Shown: positions 1-9,376, counted from the first letter of the stretch. The stretch is 64,000 nt of DNA from Amycolatopsis vastitatis (GCF_002234595.1 NZ_NMUL01000042.1:62001-126000); one strand, 5' to 3'. The notes: generated by a model from the letters alone, not told the origin. Translations and numbers: made by a program.

Positions 1-1
1 C

Positions 2-2953
2 GCCGCGAGCCCGGCCACCGCGGTGCCCGGCTTCCTGATCCAGACGTCGGCGCAGGTCAGCGACGACTCCGCGGTTTCCAAGCCCGGCTACGACACGTCC
101 GGCTGGTACCCGGTCGGCCCGCGGTCGACCGTCTACGCCGGCCTGCTGGCCAACGGCAAGTACGCCGACCCGTTCTACTCGACGAACATGAAGAACGTGC
201 CGACCGCGGACTTCAAGGTCCCGTGGTGGTACCGCACCGACCTGACCGTCACCGACACCACCCAGCGCACGTACCTCGACTTCAGTGGCGTGCTGTCGAA
301 GGCCGACGTCTGGGTCAACGGGACGCGGATCGCCGACAAGACCCAGGTCACCGGCGCCTACACCCGCCACGACCTGGACATCACCGCGCAGGTGAAGGCG
401 GGCACGAACAGCGTCGCGTTCAAGATCTACCCGAACGACCCGAACAAGGACCTGTCGATGGGCTGGATCGACTGGGCGCAGACCCCGCCGGACCAGAACA
501 TGGGCATCGTGCGGGACGTCCTCGTCCGGCGCAGCGGCCCGGTGGCGCTGCGCGGCGGCCACGTCGTCACGAAGCTGACCGGGCTGAGCCACGCCGACCT
601 GACGGTGAAGGCCGACGTCCGCAACGACAGCGCGGCCGCGGTGTCGGCGACGGTGTCGGGCACGGTCGCCGGACGCGCGATCAGCCAGCCGGTTTCGCTG
701 GCGGCCAAGGAGAAGAAGACCGTCACCTTCCCGGCGGTCGGGATCGACAACCCGCAGATCTGGTGGCCGGCCGGGATGGGCGGGCAACCGCTCTACGACC
801 TCGACCTGACCGCGAGCGCCGGCGGCACGGCGTCGGACTCCTCGCACTCGAGCTTCGGCGTCCGCCAGGTGACGGCGAACAAGAACTCGGGCGGCGGCCG
901 CGCGTACACGATCAACGGGCGTCCGCTGCTGATCAAGGGCGGCGGCTACTCGCCGGACCTGTTCCTGCGCTGGAACGAGCAGTACGCGGCGGACAAGCTC
1001 GCCTACGTCAAGGACCTCGGGCTCAACACCGTGCGCCTGGAAGGGCACATCGAACCGGACGAGTTCTTCGACCTCGCCGACCGGATGGGCGTGCTGACGC
1101 TGCCCGGCTGGGAGTGCTGCGACAAGTGGGAGGGCCAGGTCAACGGCAGCGAACCGGGTGACTCGTGGACGTCCGCGGACTACCCGGTGGCGAAGGCGTC
1201 GATGACCGCGGAAGCCGAGCGGCTGCGCGACCACCCGAGCGTCATCTCGTTCCTCATCGGCAGCGACTTCGCGCCCGACGCGACGATCGAGAAGAACTAC
1301 CTCGACGCGCTGAGCGCCGCGGACTGGCCGACGCCGGTGGTGCCGGCCGCGTCGGCGAAGTCCTCGCCGCAGCTGGGGTCGTCCGGGATGAAGATGAACG
1401 GCCCGTACGACTACGTCCCGCCGAACTACTGGTACGACAAGGCGCACAGCGACCTCGGCGGTGCGTGGGGCTTCAACTCCGAGACCAGCGCCGGGCCGGA
1501 CATCCCGACGATGGACACGCTCAAGCGGATGATGTCGTCCGGCGAGCTGGACACGCTGTGGAAGAACCCGTCGGCCGCGCAGTACCACCGGTCCTCGTCG
1601 TCGACGTTCGCCAACCTGAAGCTGTTCGGTGACGCGCTGACCGGCCGCTACGGCAAGCCGGCGAGTCTCGACGACTTCGTCCGGAAGGCGCAGCTGGCGC
1701 AGTACGAGAACATCCGCGCCGAGTTCGAGTCGCACTCGCGCAACTTCAGCGACGGCTCGAACCCGGCCACCGGGATCATCTACTGGATGCTCAACAGCGG
1801 CTGGACGTCGCTGCACTGGCAGCTGTTCGACGCCTACCTCGACCAGAACGGCTCCTACTTCGGGGCCAAGAAGGCGAACGAGCCGCTGCACATCCAGTAC
1901 TCGTACGACACCAAGTCGGTCGTGGTGGTCAACCACAACCACGACGCGGCCTCGGGGTTGACCGCCCGCGTGCAGCTGTTCAACTTGGACGGCACCTCGA
2001 AGTTCGACCAGACGAAGAGCGTTTCGGTGGGCGGTGACGGCGCGAAGACGACCGCGCTGACCATCGGCTCGGTGAGCGGGCTGTCGACGACGTACCTGGC
2101 GAAGCTGGTCCTGACCGATTCGTCGGGCAAGGAGGTCAGCCGGAACGTGTACTGGCTGTCCACCAAGGCCGACACGCTGGATTGGGGCAACAGCGACTGG
2201 TACTACACGCCGACGACGTCGTACGCCGACCTGTCCGGGCTGAACGGCCTGGCGCAGGTGGCGGTGGACACGACCGCGTCGACGACGACGAACGGTGACG
2301 GCACCACGACGACCAAGGTGACGCTGAAGAACGGCTCGTCCGGCAAGGTGCCGGCGTTCTTCGTCGACGCGCACGTGGTCGGCGCGGCGGGTGCGCCGGT
2401 GCTGCCGGTGCGGTGGACGGACAACCAGGTCAGCCTCTGGCCGGGCGAGTCCACCACGCTGACGGCGACCTACCGGACCGCGGACCTCAAGGGCGCCAAG
2501 CCGTCCGTGCGGGTCGCGGGCTGGAACACCGGGACGAAGACGATCCCGGCGGACGGCTCGGTCGACCCGGGTACCCCGGCCGACTACCAGGCCGAGGACG
2601 CGACGATCACCAGCGGCGTCGTGGAGTCGAACCACACCGGCTACACCGGCGGCGGGTTCGTCAACTACGACAACGCGGTCGGCAGCGCGGTGGAGTTCTC
2701 CGTGACCGCGGCCGCGGCGGGACCCGCGAACGTCGTCCTGCGGTTCGCCAACGGCACCACGGCGAACCGGCCGATGGACATCACGGTGAACGGTACGAAG
2801 GTGGCGTCCGGGGTGGCGTTCGGCGGCACCGGGAACTGGGACACGTGGCAGACGGTCACGATTCCGGCAACGCTGACCGCCGGGACGAACAAGATCAAGG
2901 CGACCGCGACGACCGCCAACGGCGGCCCGAACGTCGACAAGATCACCGTCTAG
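2..2953 (+). CDS. csxA: Exo-beta-D-glucosaminidase (GH2) with C-terminal CBM35, 5' partial
   Basis: This secreted glycoside hydrolase family 2 enzyme releases glucosamine from the non-reducing end of chitosan oligomers. The reading frame is open to the window edge, so the start codon and signal peptide lie upstream; the first visible residues (AASPATAVPGF) resemble the region just after signal cleavage. The GTG at 23 is probably only an internal valine codon. The order is a GH2 sugar-binding jelly roll, an Ig-like domain, the TIM barrel, further beta domains, and a CBM35-like module from about base 2590. The acid/base Asp lies in GSDFAPD (codon at 1265) and the nucleophile Glu in FNSETSAG (codon at 1481). 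They are 72 residues apart, the same spacing as D469/E541 of Amycolatopsis orientalis CsxA. Sequence likeness to CsxA runs along the whole protein. A convergent terminator follows the stop codon. Confidence 0.95.
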   Translation, partial: AASPATAVPGFLIQTSAQVSDDSAVSKPGYDTSGWYPVGPRSTVYAGLLANGKYADPFYSTNMKNVPTADFKVPWWYRTDLTVTDTTQRTYLDFSGVLSKADVWVNGTRIADKTQVTGAYTRHDLDITAQVKAGTNSVAFKIYPNDPNKDLSMGWIDWAQTPPDQNMGIVRDVLVRRSGPVALRGGHVVTKLTGLSHADLTVKADVRNDSAAAVSATVSGTVAGRAISQPVSLAAKEKKTVTFPAVGIDNPQIWWPAGMGGQPLYDLDLTASAGGTASDSSHSSFGVRQVTANKNSGGGRAYTINGRPLLIKGGGYSPDLFLRWNEQYAADKLAYVKDLGLNTVRLEGHIEPDEFFDLADRMGVLTLPGWECCDKWEGQVNGSEPGDSWTSADYPVAKASMTAEAERLRDHPSVISFLIGSDFAPDATIEKNYLDALSAADWPTPVVPAASAKSSPQLGSSGMKMNGPYDYVPPNYWYDKAHSDLGGAWGFNSETSAGPDIPTMDTLKRMMSSGELDTLWKNPSAAQYHRSSSSTFANLKLFGDALTGRYGKPASLDDFVRKAQLAQYENIRAEFESHSRNFSDGSNPATGIIYWMLNSGWTSLHWQLFDAYLDQNGSYFGAKKANEPLHIQYSYDTKSVVVVNHNHDAASGLTARVQLFNLDGTSKFDQTKSVSVGGDGAKTTALTIGSVSGLSTTYLAKLVLTDSSGKEVSRNVYWLSTKADTLDWGNSDWYYTPTTSYADLSGLNGLAQVAVDTTASTTTNGDGTTTTKVTLKNGSSGKVPAFFVDAHVVGAAGAPVLPVRWTDNQVSLWPGESTTLTATYRTADLKGAKPSVRVAGWNTGTKTIPADGSVDPGTPADYQAEDATITSGVVESNHTGYTGGGFVNYDNAVGSAVEFSVTAAAAGPANVVLRFANGTTANRPMDITVNGTKVASGVAFGGTGNWDTWQTVTIPATLTAGTNKIKATATTANGGPNVDKITV

Positions 2954-2959
2954 GTCCGG

Positions 2960-2986
2960 GCCGGGGCGGTTTCGCGCCGCCCCGGC
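2960..2986. terminator. Convergent transcription terminator hairpin
   Basis: A perfect 10-bp GC stem (GCCGGGGCGG / CCGCCCCGGC) with a 7-nt loop fills the 33-base gap between the stop of csxA and the stop of the opposing esterase gene. Its position between convergent genes supports a bidirectional terminator. No U-tract is present, which is common in actinobacteria. Confidence 0.75.
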
Positions 2987-4372
2987 TCAGTCCCAGAGGA
3001 GGCGCTGCTCGCGGTCCGGGTCGGAGACCGTCGTGGAGACGTCGTCGAAGAGGCGCGTCACCCGGTCAGCGGGGGTGTAGCGCGGCCAGCCCGGGTCGCC
3101 GGTGGCGGCAAAACGGACCCAGGCGTCAAACATCTCCGTCGCCACCGCCTGCATCCGTTCCGCCGGGAACGGCCGCCCGGCGAAGAGGAACCGCCAGTTG
3201 CGGTTGCGGATGTCGTCGAACATCAGCGGCAGGTCGAGCCCGTGTACCGCACCCAGACCGCGGCCGCGTGGCGCGATCCGCCAGTCCAGGCGGTACATCC
3301 AGGCGTCCGGCTGTGCCTCGGCGAAGCGGATCGCCGGGATCCACCAGTCCCCCGCTGTCAGCGCGCGGTTGCGGACCTGGTCGGCCGGCCAATCGAGCAG
3401 CTCGGTGTAGGCCGCGACGGCCTTCTCGATCTCTTCGGCGTCCAGCATCGTCGAGCCGGCGCCCAGGAGCTTCGCGCCACCGGATTGCAGCCAGCTGAAC
3501 AGGTCCTCTTCGTCGGCCGTGGTCCCGATCAGCAGCGGGACTTCGCGCACGCCGTCCAGCGGGCGTTCGGGAAGCAGCTCGTCGCCGACGACCACCCGGT
3601 AGGTCACCTTGGTGCCCGACACCGCCGAAACCCGTTGCTGTGCCTCGAGAATCCGGGTCACCGGCAGGGTCGCGAGGTCGTCCGGCGAGGCGTCCAGTTC
3701 CTCGAGGACCGCTTCGGCCACGGCCGCGCCTTCGGCCGGGGTATGGACGACCGAGCCGACGCCGGTGCCGCTCTGCACGATCGCCCGGTGCACGAGCCCG
3801 CGCGTGGCCGGCACGGCCAGCAGCGTCCCGACCGTGCGGCCGCCGTTGGACTGCCCGGCCAGCGTGACGCGGCCCGGGTCGCCCCCGAACGCGCCGATGT
3901 TGTCCCGCACCCACTCCAGCGCGGCGACCTGGTCACGCAGCGACAGGTTCGAATCGGCGACGCCGGGCAGGTGCACCATCCCGAGCACGCCGAGCCGGTA
4001 GGCGACGGTCACGACGACCACGCCCCGCCGCGCGTACGCGGACGCGTCGAACTGGTGCGGTGCACCGATCACGCCGCCTCCGCCGTGGATCCACACCAGC
4101 ACCGGGTACGAGCCGGGCGCGGCGGGCGCGTAGACGTTCAGGTACAGGCAGTCCTCGTCGCCGGTGAAGCCGCGGCCGGTCAGCTCGGGCTGCGGCGCGC
4201 GGGGCGCCCACCGGGTGGCCTTTCGGACACCCGGCCACGGCGGCACCGGGCGCGGCGCGCGGAACCGCAGCTCCCCCACCGGCGGCTCGGCGTACGGCAC
4301 GCCGAGGAACGTCCTGACCCCGTCCCGTCCGGACCCGCGCAGGGCGCCGGCCGCGATCTCCACTGTCGTCAC
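2987..4372 (-). CDS. Type-B carboxylesterase
   Basis: This 461-aa alpha/beta hydrolase belongs to the carboxylesterase type B / para-nitrobenzyl esterase family and should hydrolyse carboxylic esters; its natural substrate is unknown. Visible marks are the N-terminal FLGVPYAEPP block, the EDCLYLNVY motif, the oxyanion HGGGG, and the nucleophile elbow GQSNGG with Ser about 175. The usual family elbow is GESAGG, so Gln replaces Glu here. The triad is completed by Glu about 288 in TADEEDLF and His about 377 in AVHGLDLP. The start is GTG. There is no signal peptide, so it is probably cytoplasmic. It is transcribed divergently from the antiporter gene, with a short palindrome in the shared upstream region. 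Confidence 0.88.
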   Translation of the reverse strand: MTTVEIAAGALRGSGRDGVRTFLGVPYAEPPVGELRFRAPRPVPPWPGVRKATRWAPRAPQPELTGRGFTGDEDCLYLNVYAPAAPGSYPVLVWIHGGGGVIGAPHQFDASAYARRGVVVVTVAYRLGVLGMVHLPGVADSNLSLRDQVAALEWVRDNIGAFGGDPGRVTLAGQSNGGRTVGTLLAVPATRGLVHRAIVQSGTGVGSVVHTPAEGAAVAEAVLEELDASPDDLATLPVTRILEAQQRVSAVSGTKVTYRVVVGDELLPERPLDGVREVPLLIGTTADEEDLFSWLQSGGAKLLGAGSTMLDAEEIEKAVAAYTELLDWPADQVRNRALTAGDWWIPAIRFAEAQPDAWMYRLDWRIAPRGRGLGAVHGLDLPLMFDDIRNRNWRFLFAGRPFPAERMQAVATEMFDAWVRFAATGDPGWPRYTPADRVTRLFDDVSTTVSDPDREQRLLWD

Positions 4373-4394
4373 GTGTCCAGCCTAGGGACTTGCC

Positions 4395-4410
4395 CTGGAG
4401 CACGCTCCAG
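4395..4410. promoter_or_regulatory. Palindromic operator candidate between divergent genes
   Basis: CTGGAGC-AC-GCTCCAG is a perfect inverted repeat with 7-bp arms and a 2-base spacer. It sits in the 104-base divergent region, 23 bases upstream of the esterase start and 67 bases upstream of the antiporter start. It resembles operators of small dimeric repressors or MerR-type regulators. No adjacent regulator gene is present, so the partner is unknown. Confidence 0.4.
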
Positions 4411-4476
4411 CGTCTCGGGCCGCTCGGCGAGCTGGCCAGGTGACACCTGCCGCGGGCGGCGGGTAATGATTACCCC

Positions 4477-6360
4477 GTGCACATCGCGGCAGAGATAGTG
4501 GCGCTGGTCGTGACCGTCCTGGTCGTCAGCGCGGTGGCGCGGCGGCTGGACTGGTCCGCCCCGCTGTGCCTGATCGTCGTCGGCGTCGCCGGCTCGTACG
4601 TCCCCGGCGTGCCCGAAGTCCACCTCGACCCCGAGGTCGTGCTGGTCGGCCTGCTGCCGCCGCTGCTGTATTCGGCGGCCATCCAGACGTCGCTGGTCGA
4701 CTTCCGGAAGAACCGCGGCGCGATCGGGCTGATGTCGGTCGGGCTGGTGGTGTTCACCGCGCTCGGCGTCGGCTTGGTCGCCTGGGCGGTGATCCCCGGG
4801 CTGCCGCTGGCCGGCGGCATCGCGCTGGGCGCGGTGGTGGCGCCGCCGGACGCCGTCGCGGCGAGCGTCGTCGCCCGCCGGGTCGGCATGCCCCGCAAGC
4901 TGATCCGGCTGCTGGAAGGCGAGAGCCTGTTCAACGACGCCGCCGCGCTGGTCGCCCTCCGCACGGCCATCGCCGCGCTGGCCGGGTCGGTCAGCCTGTG
5001 GCAGGTCGGCGCGGACTTCTTCCGCGCGGCCATCGGCGGGGCCGTGGTCGGGCTCGTCGTCGGGTTCGCGGCCGCCTTCGTCCGCGCCCGGATGGACGAG
5101 CCGGTGCTCGACACCGCGCTGTCGTTCGCCGTGCCGTTCATCGCCTACATCCCGGCCGAGGCGATCCACGGCTCCGGCGTGCTCGCGGTGGTGATCGCCG
5201 GGCTCATCCTCGGGCACAAGGCCCCGCAGATCCTCTCCGGCTCGACCCGGCTGGCGTCCCGGCTGAACTGGCAGACCATCCAGTTCCTGCTGGAGAACAT
5301 GGTCTTCCTGCTGATCGGCCTGCAGCTGCGGCGGATCCTCGCCGAGGTCGGCCGGAGCGGGCTGTCACTGGTGACGCTCACCTGGATCTGCGTCGCCGTG
5401 CTCGGTGCGACCATCCTCACCCGCGTGCTGTACCTGATCGGCATCGGCACGGTGAAACGCGTCAAACGGCGTCTCCTGCCGGGGAAGGTCAAGGCGAAGA
5501 TCTGGCCGTGGCGCTACTCGGCCGTCATCGCGTGGGCGGGCATGCGCGGGGTGGTCACGCTCGCGGCCGCGTTCGTGCTGCCCGCGGACACCCCGCAGCG
5601 GGCCGTGCTGGTGCTCGCGGCGTTCGTCGTCGTGGCCGGCACGCTGGCCGTGCAGGGCATGACGCTGCCGCCGCTGATCCGGCGGCTGCGGCTGCCCCGG
5701 CCCGACCCCGCGGAGGACGCGCTGCAGGAGGCGGCCGTCCTGCACGACATGACCCGGGCGGCGCTGGCCAAGCTGGAGGAGATCCGGCAGCCCGACGACC
5801 CGCCGGAGATCATCCAGCGGCTGCGCGACCGCCTGCAGCACCGGGCCGACTCGGCGTGGGAGCAGCTCGGCCGGCAGAGCGCGCTGGCCGAAACGCCGAG
5901 CGACGCCTACCGCCGCCTGCGGCTGGAGCTCCTGGAGGTGGAGCGCAACCAGTTCCTCAAGGCCCGGGCCAGCGGCAGCGCCGACGACGACGTCCTGCGG
6001 AAGGTCCTGGAACGGCTGGACATCGAGGAGTCCATGCTCGACCGCGACGAGGCCGAGCCCGACATCGAGGGCCGCGAACTGCGCACCCCGGCCGCGACGG
6101 CCGGTTCGTGCAAGCACCTGGCCCACGAGTGGGTGGACAAGGACCCCAGCTCGGCCGACAGCTGCGCCGCCTGCCTCGCCGAGGGCACGACGTGGGTGCA
6201 CCTGCGGATGTGCCTGAAGTGCGGCAACGTCGCGTGCTGCGACTCCTCGCCGCGCCGCCACGCCACGCGGCACTTCCACGAATCCCGCCATCCGGTCATG
6301 CGCAGCTTCGAACCGGGCGAGACGTGGCGATGGTGTTTCGTGGACAAGCAACTCGGCTAG
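4477..6360 (+). CDS. CPA1-type Na+/H+ antiporter with C-terminal UBP zinc finger
   Basis: This 627-aa membrane protein is a cation:proton antiporter of the NhaP/CPA1 group. About 12 hydrophobic segments occupy residues 1-410, including the family-typical GAVVAPPDAVAA and EGESLFNDAAALV motifs; in the latter the conserved Asp of the ND pair is the expected ion-binding residue. A charged, helical cytoplasmic region follows (about 415-540). Residues about 545-627 form a zinc finger of the ubiquitin-protease type (UBP), with CKHL, CAACL, CLKCGNVACCDSS and HATRHFHESRHPV giving the Cys/His ligand pattern. The start is GTG. The histidine phosphatase gene begins 10 bases after the stop, suggesting one transcript. 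The zinc finger presumably senses or recruits a partner; ubiquitin is absent in this lineage, so its ligand is unknown. Confidence 0.9.
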   Translation: MHIAAEIVALVVTVLVVSAVARRLDWSAPLCLIVVGVAGSYVPGVPEVHLDPEVVLVGLLPPLLYSAAIQTSLVDFRKNRGAIGLMSVGLVVFTALGVGLVAWAVIPGLPLAGGIALGAVVAPPDAVAASVVARRVGMPRKLIRLLEGESLFNDAAALVALRTAIAALAGSVSLWQVGADFFRAAIGGAVVGLVVGFAAAFVRARMDEPVLDTALSFAVPFIAYIPAEAIHGSGVLAVVIAGLILGHKAPQILSGSTRLASRLNWQTIQFLLENMVFLLIGLQLRRILAEVGRSGLSLVTLTWICVAVLGATILTRVLYLIGIGTVKRVKRRLLPGKVKAKIWPWRYSAVIAWAGMRGVVTLAAAFVLPADTPQRAVLVLAAFVVVAGTLAVQGMTLPPLIRRLRLPRPDPAEDALQEAAVLHDMTRAALAKLEEIRQPDDPPEIIQRLRDRLQHRADSAWEQLGRQSALAETPSDAYRRLRLELLEVERNQFLKARASGSADDDVLRKVLERLDIEESMLDRDEAEPDIEGRELRTPAATAGSCKHLAHEWVDKDPSSADSCAACLAEGTTWVHLRMCLKCGNVACCDSSPRRHATRHFHESRHPVMRSFEPGETWRWCFVDKQLG

Positions 6361-6370
6361 GGTCGAGGCC

Positions 6371-7057
6371 ATGAGCACGCCCGAGCAGGAGATCGAATAC
6401 CGCCAGCACCGGTTCAGCCCGCCCCCGGGCGCGACGGAGATCTTCCTGGTCCGGCACGGCGAATCGGCTCCGGCCCGCGGCGACGCCCCGTTCGACCTGG
6501 TCGACGGCCAGGCCGACCCGGACCTCGCGCCGGAAGGCCGTGACCACGCCCAGCGCGTCGGCGTCCGGCTCGCCGGGGAGCGGATCGACGCGATCTACGT
6601 GACGACGCTGCGCCGCACGGTGCAGACCGCCGCGCCGCTGGCGGAAAAGCTGGGGCTGACCCCGGTCGTCGAGCCGGACCTGCGCGAGATCCACCTGGGC
6701 GACTGGGAGAACGGGCTGTTCCGGAAGTACACCACCGAAGGCCACCCGATCGTCGAACGGCTGTGGACCGAGCAGCGCTGGGACGTCATCCCCGGCGCGG
6801 AGTCCGACGAGCGGTTCGGTGCCCGGCTGCGCGGCGCCCTCACCCGCATCGCGGCCGCGCACCCCGATCAGCGCGTCGCGGTGTTCACCCACGGCGGCGT
6901 GATCGGCGAGGTGTTCGCCCAGGCCAGCCGCTCGGTCGAGCGGTTCGCGTTCCTCGGCGCCGACAACGGCTCGATTTCGCACCTGGTGCTGCACGGCGAC
7001 CACTGGATCGTGCGGCGCTTCAACGACACGGCCCACCTGGCTACTCCGCTCGGCTGA
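6371..7057 (+). CDS. Histidine phosphatase family protein
   Basis: This 228-aa cytoplasmic protein belongs to the phosphoglycerate-mutase-like histidine phosphatases. The catalytic motif LVRHGES carries Arg28-His29, and a second His lies in VFTHGGVIGEV; a DLREIHLGDWE segment matches the acid/base Glu region. The length fits a broad-specificity phosphatase or acid phosphatase rather than a dedicated glycolytic mutase. The substrate cannot be told from sequence. It follows the antiporter by 10 bases and is probably co-transcribed. Its 3' end overlaps the 3' end of the convergent permease gene by 17 bases. Confidence 0.88.
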   Translation: MSTPEQEIEYRQHRFSPPPGATEIFLVRHGESAPARGDAPFDLVDGQADPDLAPEGRDHAQRVGVRLAGERIDAIYVTTLRRTVQTAAPLAEKLGLTPVVEPDLREIHLGDWENGLFRKYTTEGHPIVERLWTEQRWDVIPGAESDERFGARLRGALTRIAAAHPDQRVAVFTHGGVIGEVFAQASRSVERFAFLGADNGSISHLVLHGDHWIVRRFNDTAHLATPLG

Positions 7058-7787
7058 GCTTCCCGGCCGCGACGAACTGCACGGCCACCAGGATCGAGAC
7101 GGCTTCCGCGGCCAGCAGCCCGATCAGCACGAGCACCTGCGTCATCCCGGCCTGGACCGGGCCGGCGCCACCGAGCAGGACGCCGACGTAGGCGCCCGGC
7201 AGCGTCACCAGGCCGACCGTGCGGGTCTGGTCCAGCGCCGGGATCAGCGCGTGCCCGGCCGACGGGCGGCAGATCTCCAGCGCGGCCGGCCGCGGCAGGA
7301 ACCCCAGCGCCAGCGCGGCTTCGTACTCACCGTGGCGGGACTTGAGCTCGTCGAGGGCGCGCCGCGCGGCCTGCGACGTCGCGGTCATCGCCCCGCCGAT
7401 CACGATGCCCGCGATCGGCACGACGGCGATCGGCCGCGGCGGGACCACGCGCGCGCCGAGGACCAGCGCCAGCACCGGCACCACGCCGGCGGCGATGGCC
7501 AGCGCCGTCCACGGCACGTTCGCCCAGGTGCCGACTCGGCGCGCCGACGTCACCGCGGCGATGCCGAACATCAGCAGCACGAACAGGCCGGTCAGCGGCG
7601 CCGAGCGCAGGACGGCGGTGATCACCAGCGACACGACGGCCAGCTGGGCGACCGCGCGGACGGCGGCGATCAGCACGGCTCGTCCCGGCCCGAGCCCACC
7701 CGCCTGGACGACGGCGGCACCGGTGAGGGCCAGCAGGACCAGCACCGCCACCAAGGCGGGCCCGAAGGTGATCGCGGCGTCGTTCAC
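7041..7787 (-). CDS. UPF0014 (FetB-like) membrane permease
   Basis: This 248-aa integral membrane protein has about seven hydrophobic segments and the signatures of the UPF0014/FetB family, such as ARRALDELKSRHGEYEAALALGF and the LPGAYVGVLLGGAGPVQAG stretch. FetB in Escherichia coli is the permease of an ATP-driven iron exporter; a matching ATPase gene is not seen next to this one. I chose the GTG at 7787 (MNDAAITFGP), because residues encoded further upstream are Arg/Pro/Gly-rich and do not resemble the family. The 3' end overlaps the convergent phosphatase gene by 17 bases. Confidence 0.82.
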   Translation of the reverse strand: MNDAAITFGPALVAVLVLLALTGAAVVQAGGLGPGRAVLIAAVRAVAQLAVVSLVITAVLRSAPLTGLFVLLMFGIAAVTSARRVGTWANVPWTALAIAAGVVPVLALVLGARVVPPRPIAVVPIAGIVIGGAMTATSQAARRALDELKSRHGEYEAALALGFLPRPAALEICRPSAGHALIPALDQTRTVGLVTLPGAYVGVLLGGAGPVQAGMTQVLVLIGLLAAEAVSILVAVQFVAAGKLSRAE

Positions 7788-7822
7788 GCCGCCGATCCTC
7801 CCGCACGACCCTGCCGCACTAC

Positions 7823-8311
7823 TCAGACGGCGCAGCTCACGAAGGCCTGCTCCGGCTCTTGCACGGCCTTTTCGACCACGACGGCCCCGTCGACGACGAT
7901 CCGGCAGCGCAGCTCGCCGGGGCCGGGGTTCCGGGCGGCGATGCTGCGGAACGGCGTGCGGCCGGCCGGGACGGACTCGGTGAACGACACCGACCACGGC
8001 GTCGTCACCTCGGAGCGCTGGGTCAGGGCCGAGCCGGCGGCGGTGTAGGTGACGTTGCGGGCGCCGTGCGCGCCCAGCAGCTCGTAGACGACGGTGTGAC
8101 TGACCGCGCGGACCGCGGCCGGGACGACCGGCGCGGCCACCGGCGGTTCCTTGGCCGGTCCGCGCGCGGACCTGGGCACGATGGACGACGTCACCGCGAA
8201 AGCCGCGGCGAGCACGCCCAGGACGACGACGACGCTTCCGGCCGACCGCGCCCGGGCGGCGCAGTCGCGCCGGTCCTTCACAGCAGGCCTGATCACGGTG
8301 GGAACACCCAT
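7823..8311 (-). CDS. MmpS-like transport accessory protein
   Basis: This protein of about 162 aa has a short basic N-terminus, one membrane segment (SVVVVLGVLAAAFAVTSSIV), a Pro/Ala-rich linker and an extracytoplasmic beta domain. The domain contains VVYELLGAHGARNVTYTA, TPWSVSF and CRIVVDGAVVVEKA. This pattern fits the MmpS family, whose mycobacterial members assist MmpL (RND) transporters. No MmpL gene is next to it, so the partner is unknown. I prefer the ATG at 8311; a GTG nine codons upstream is also in frame. It lies just upstream of the UPF0014 permease gene on the same strand. Confidence 0.7.
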   Translation of the reverse strand: MGVPTVIRPAVKDRRDCAARARSAGSVVVVLGVLAAAFAVTSSIVPRSARGPAKEPPVAAPVVPAAVRAVSHTVVYELLGAHGARNVTYTAAGSALTQRSEVTTPWSVSFTESVPAGRTPFRSIAARNPGPGELRCRIVVDGAVVVEKAVQEPEQAFVSCAV

Positions 8312-8470
8312 GGAGAGGTCTTCTCTCGTCGCGCGCACTTCCGCCGAGTGCGTCGACCTATATCTCGCCGTGACCTAACTCCGCGTTAGCCGGTCTTCGC
8401 AAGAAGTCGCACATTCACCCAAACGGGCGTCCCGGCCGGTTTTGTCGGACCCCCGGGGCATGATCGGGGT

Positions 8471-9340
8471 GTGTACGAGGAGGCGGCGCCACCAGGACCG
8501 TTGCACGGCGTGGCGCGGTGCGTGTGGCGCTCGGCTTCGGCGGGACCGAAGCGGATCGTCCCCGACGGCTGCGTGGACCTGGTCGCCGGGAACGGCGAGG
8601 TGTTCGTGGCGGGCCCGGACACGTCGGCGTGGTCGTCGGCGACCCGCCCGGGGGCGGTGCTGACCGGGGTGCGGTTCGTCCCGGGGCGCGCGGCGGCGGT
8701 GCTCGGCGTGGCCGCCGACGAGCTGCGCGACCGCCGGGTGCCCTTGGGCGAGCTGTGGGGGGAGCAGGTCGTCGAGCGGCTGCTGGCGGGTGAACTGTCG
8801 CCCGCGCAAGCGGTTGCGGCGCGGCTGCCGGAGGTTCCGCCGCCCGACCCGGCGGTGGCGGCGTTGATCGGCCGGTTGGACGCGGGGGCGGCCCGGGTGG
8901 CCGAAGCGGCCGCGGAGCTGGCTCGGGCCGGAGCGACCGGCGAGCAGGCTGCCGCTGCGGCGGCGGCTGCCCACCTCGGCCCGGCCACTGCGGCCGCCGC
9001 ACTCGCTCAGCACGCCGAGCGCCGGGCGGACACCACAGCCGCCCGGGTCGAGGACCCCGCGGCGTCCCACGCGGTCGGCGAACGGCGGCTGCGGCGGCGG
9101 TTCGTCCAGGCGGTCGGCTACGGCCCGGCCACCTACCTCCGGGTCAGCCGGTTCCAGCGCGCCGTCGCGCTGGCTCCGCACGTCGCCGGGCTGGCCGCGC
9201 TGGCCGCCGCCGCGGGGTACGCCGACCAGGCGCACCTCAGCCGGGACTGCCGGGCCCTGACCGGCCTGGCACCCCGCGCGTACTTCCGCGGACCCTCCAC
9301 TGTGGACGCGACAGCGCGTGATCAGCTCCGTTCGGCGTAA
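8471..9340 (+). CDS. AraC-family transcriptional regulator
   Basis: This 289-aa protein is a cytoplasmic DNA-binding regulator. The N-terminal half (IVPDGCVDLVA... RPGAVLTGVRFVPGRAAAVLGV) matches the DUF6597-type sensor domain common in actinobacterial AraC proteins. The C-terminal region carries two helix-turn-helix units: GERRLRRRFVQAVGYGPATYLRVSRFQRAV, then LAALAAAAGYADQAHLSRDCRALTGLAP, the classical AraC signature. A low-complexity Ala-rich stretch sits between the two halves (about residues 140-180). The start is GTG. It is divergent from the MmpS-like gene, so it may regulate that unit, but no clear operator is seen. Confidence 0.88.
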   Translation: MYEEAAPPGPLHGVARCVWRSASAGPKRIVPDGCVDLVAGNGEVFVAGPDTSAWSSATRPGAVLTGVRFVPGRAAAVLGVAADELRDRRVPLGELWGEQVVERLLAGELSPAQAVAARLPEVPPPDPAVAALIGRLDAGAARVAEAAAELARAGATGEQAAAAAAAAHLGPATAAAALAQHAERRADTTAARVEDPAASHAVGERRLRRRFVQAVGYGPATYLRVSRFQRAVALAPHVAGLAALAAAAGYADQAHLSRDCRALTGLAPRAYFRGPSTVDATARDQLRSA

Positions 9341-9376
9341 CCCGTGCAGGCAACCGGAAGTGGGTCTTCGGCCAAT

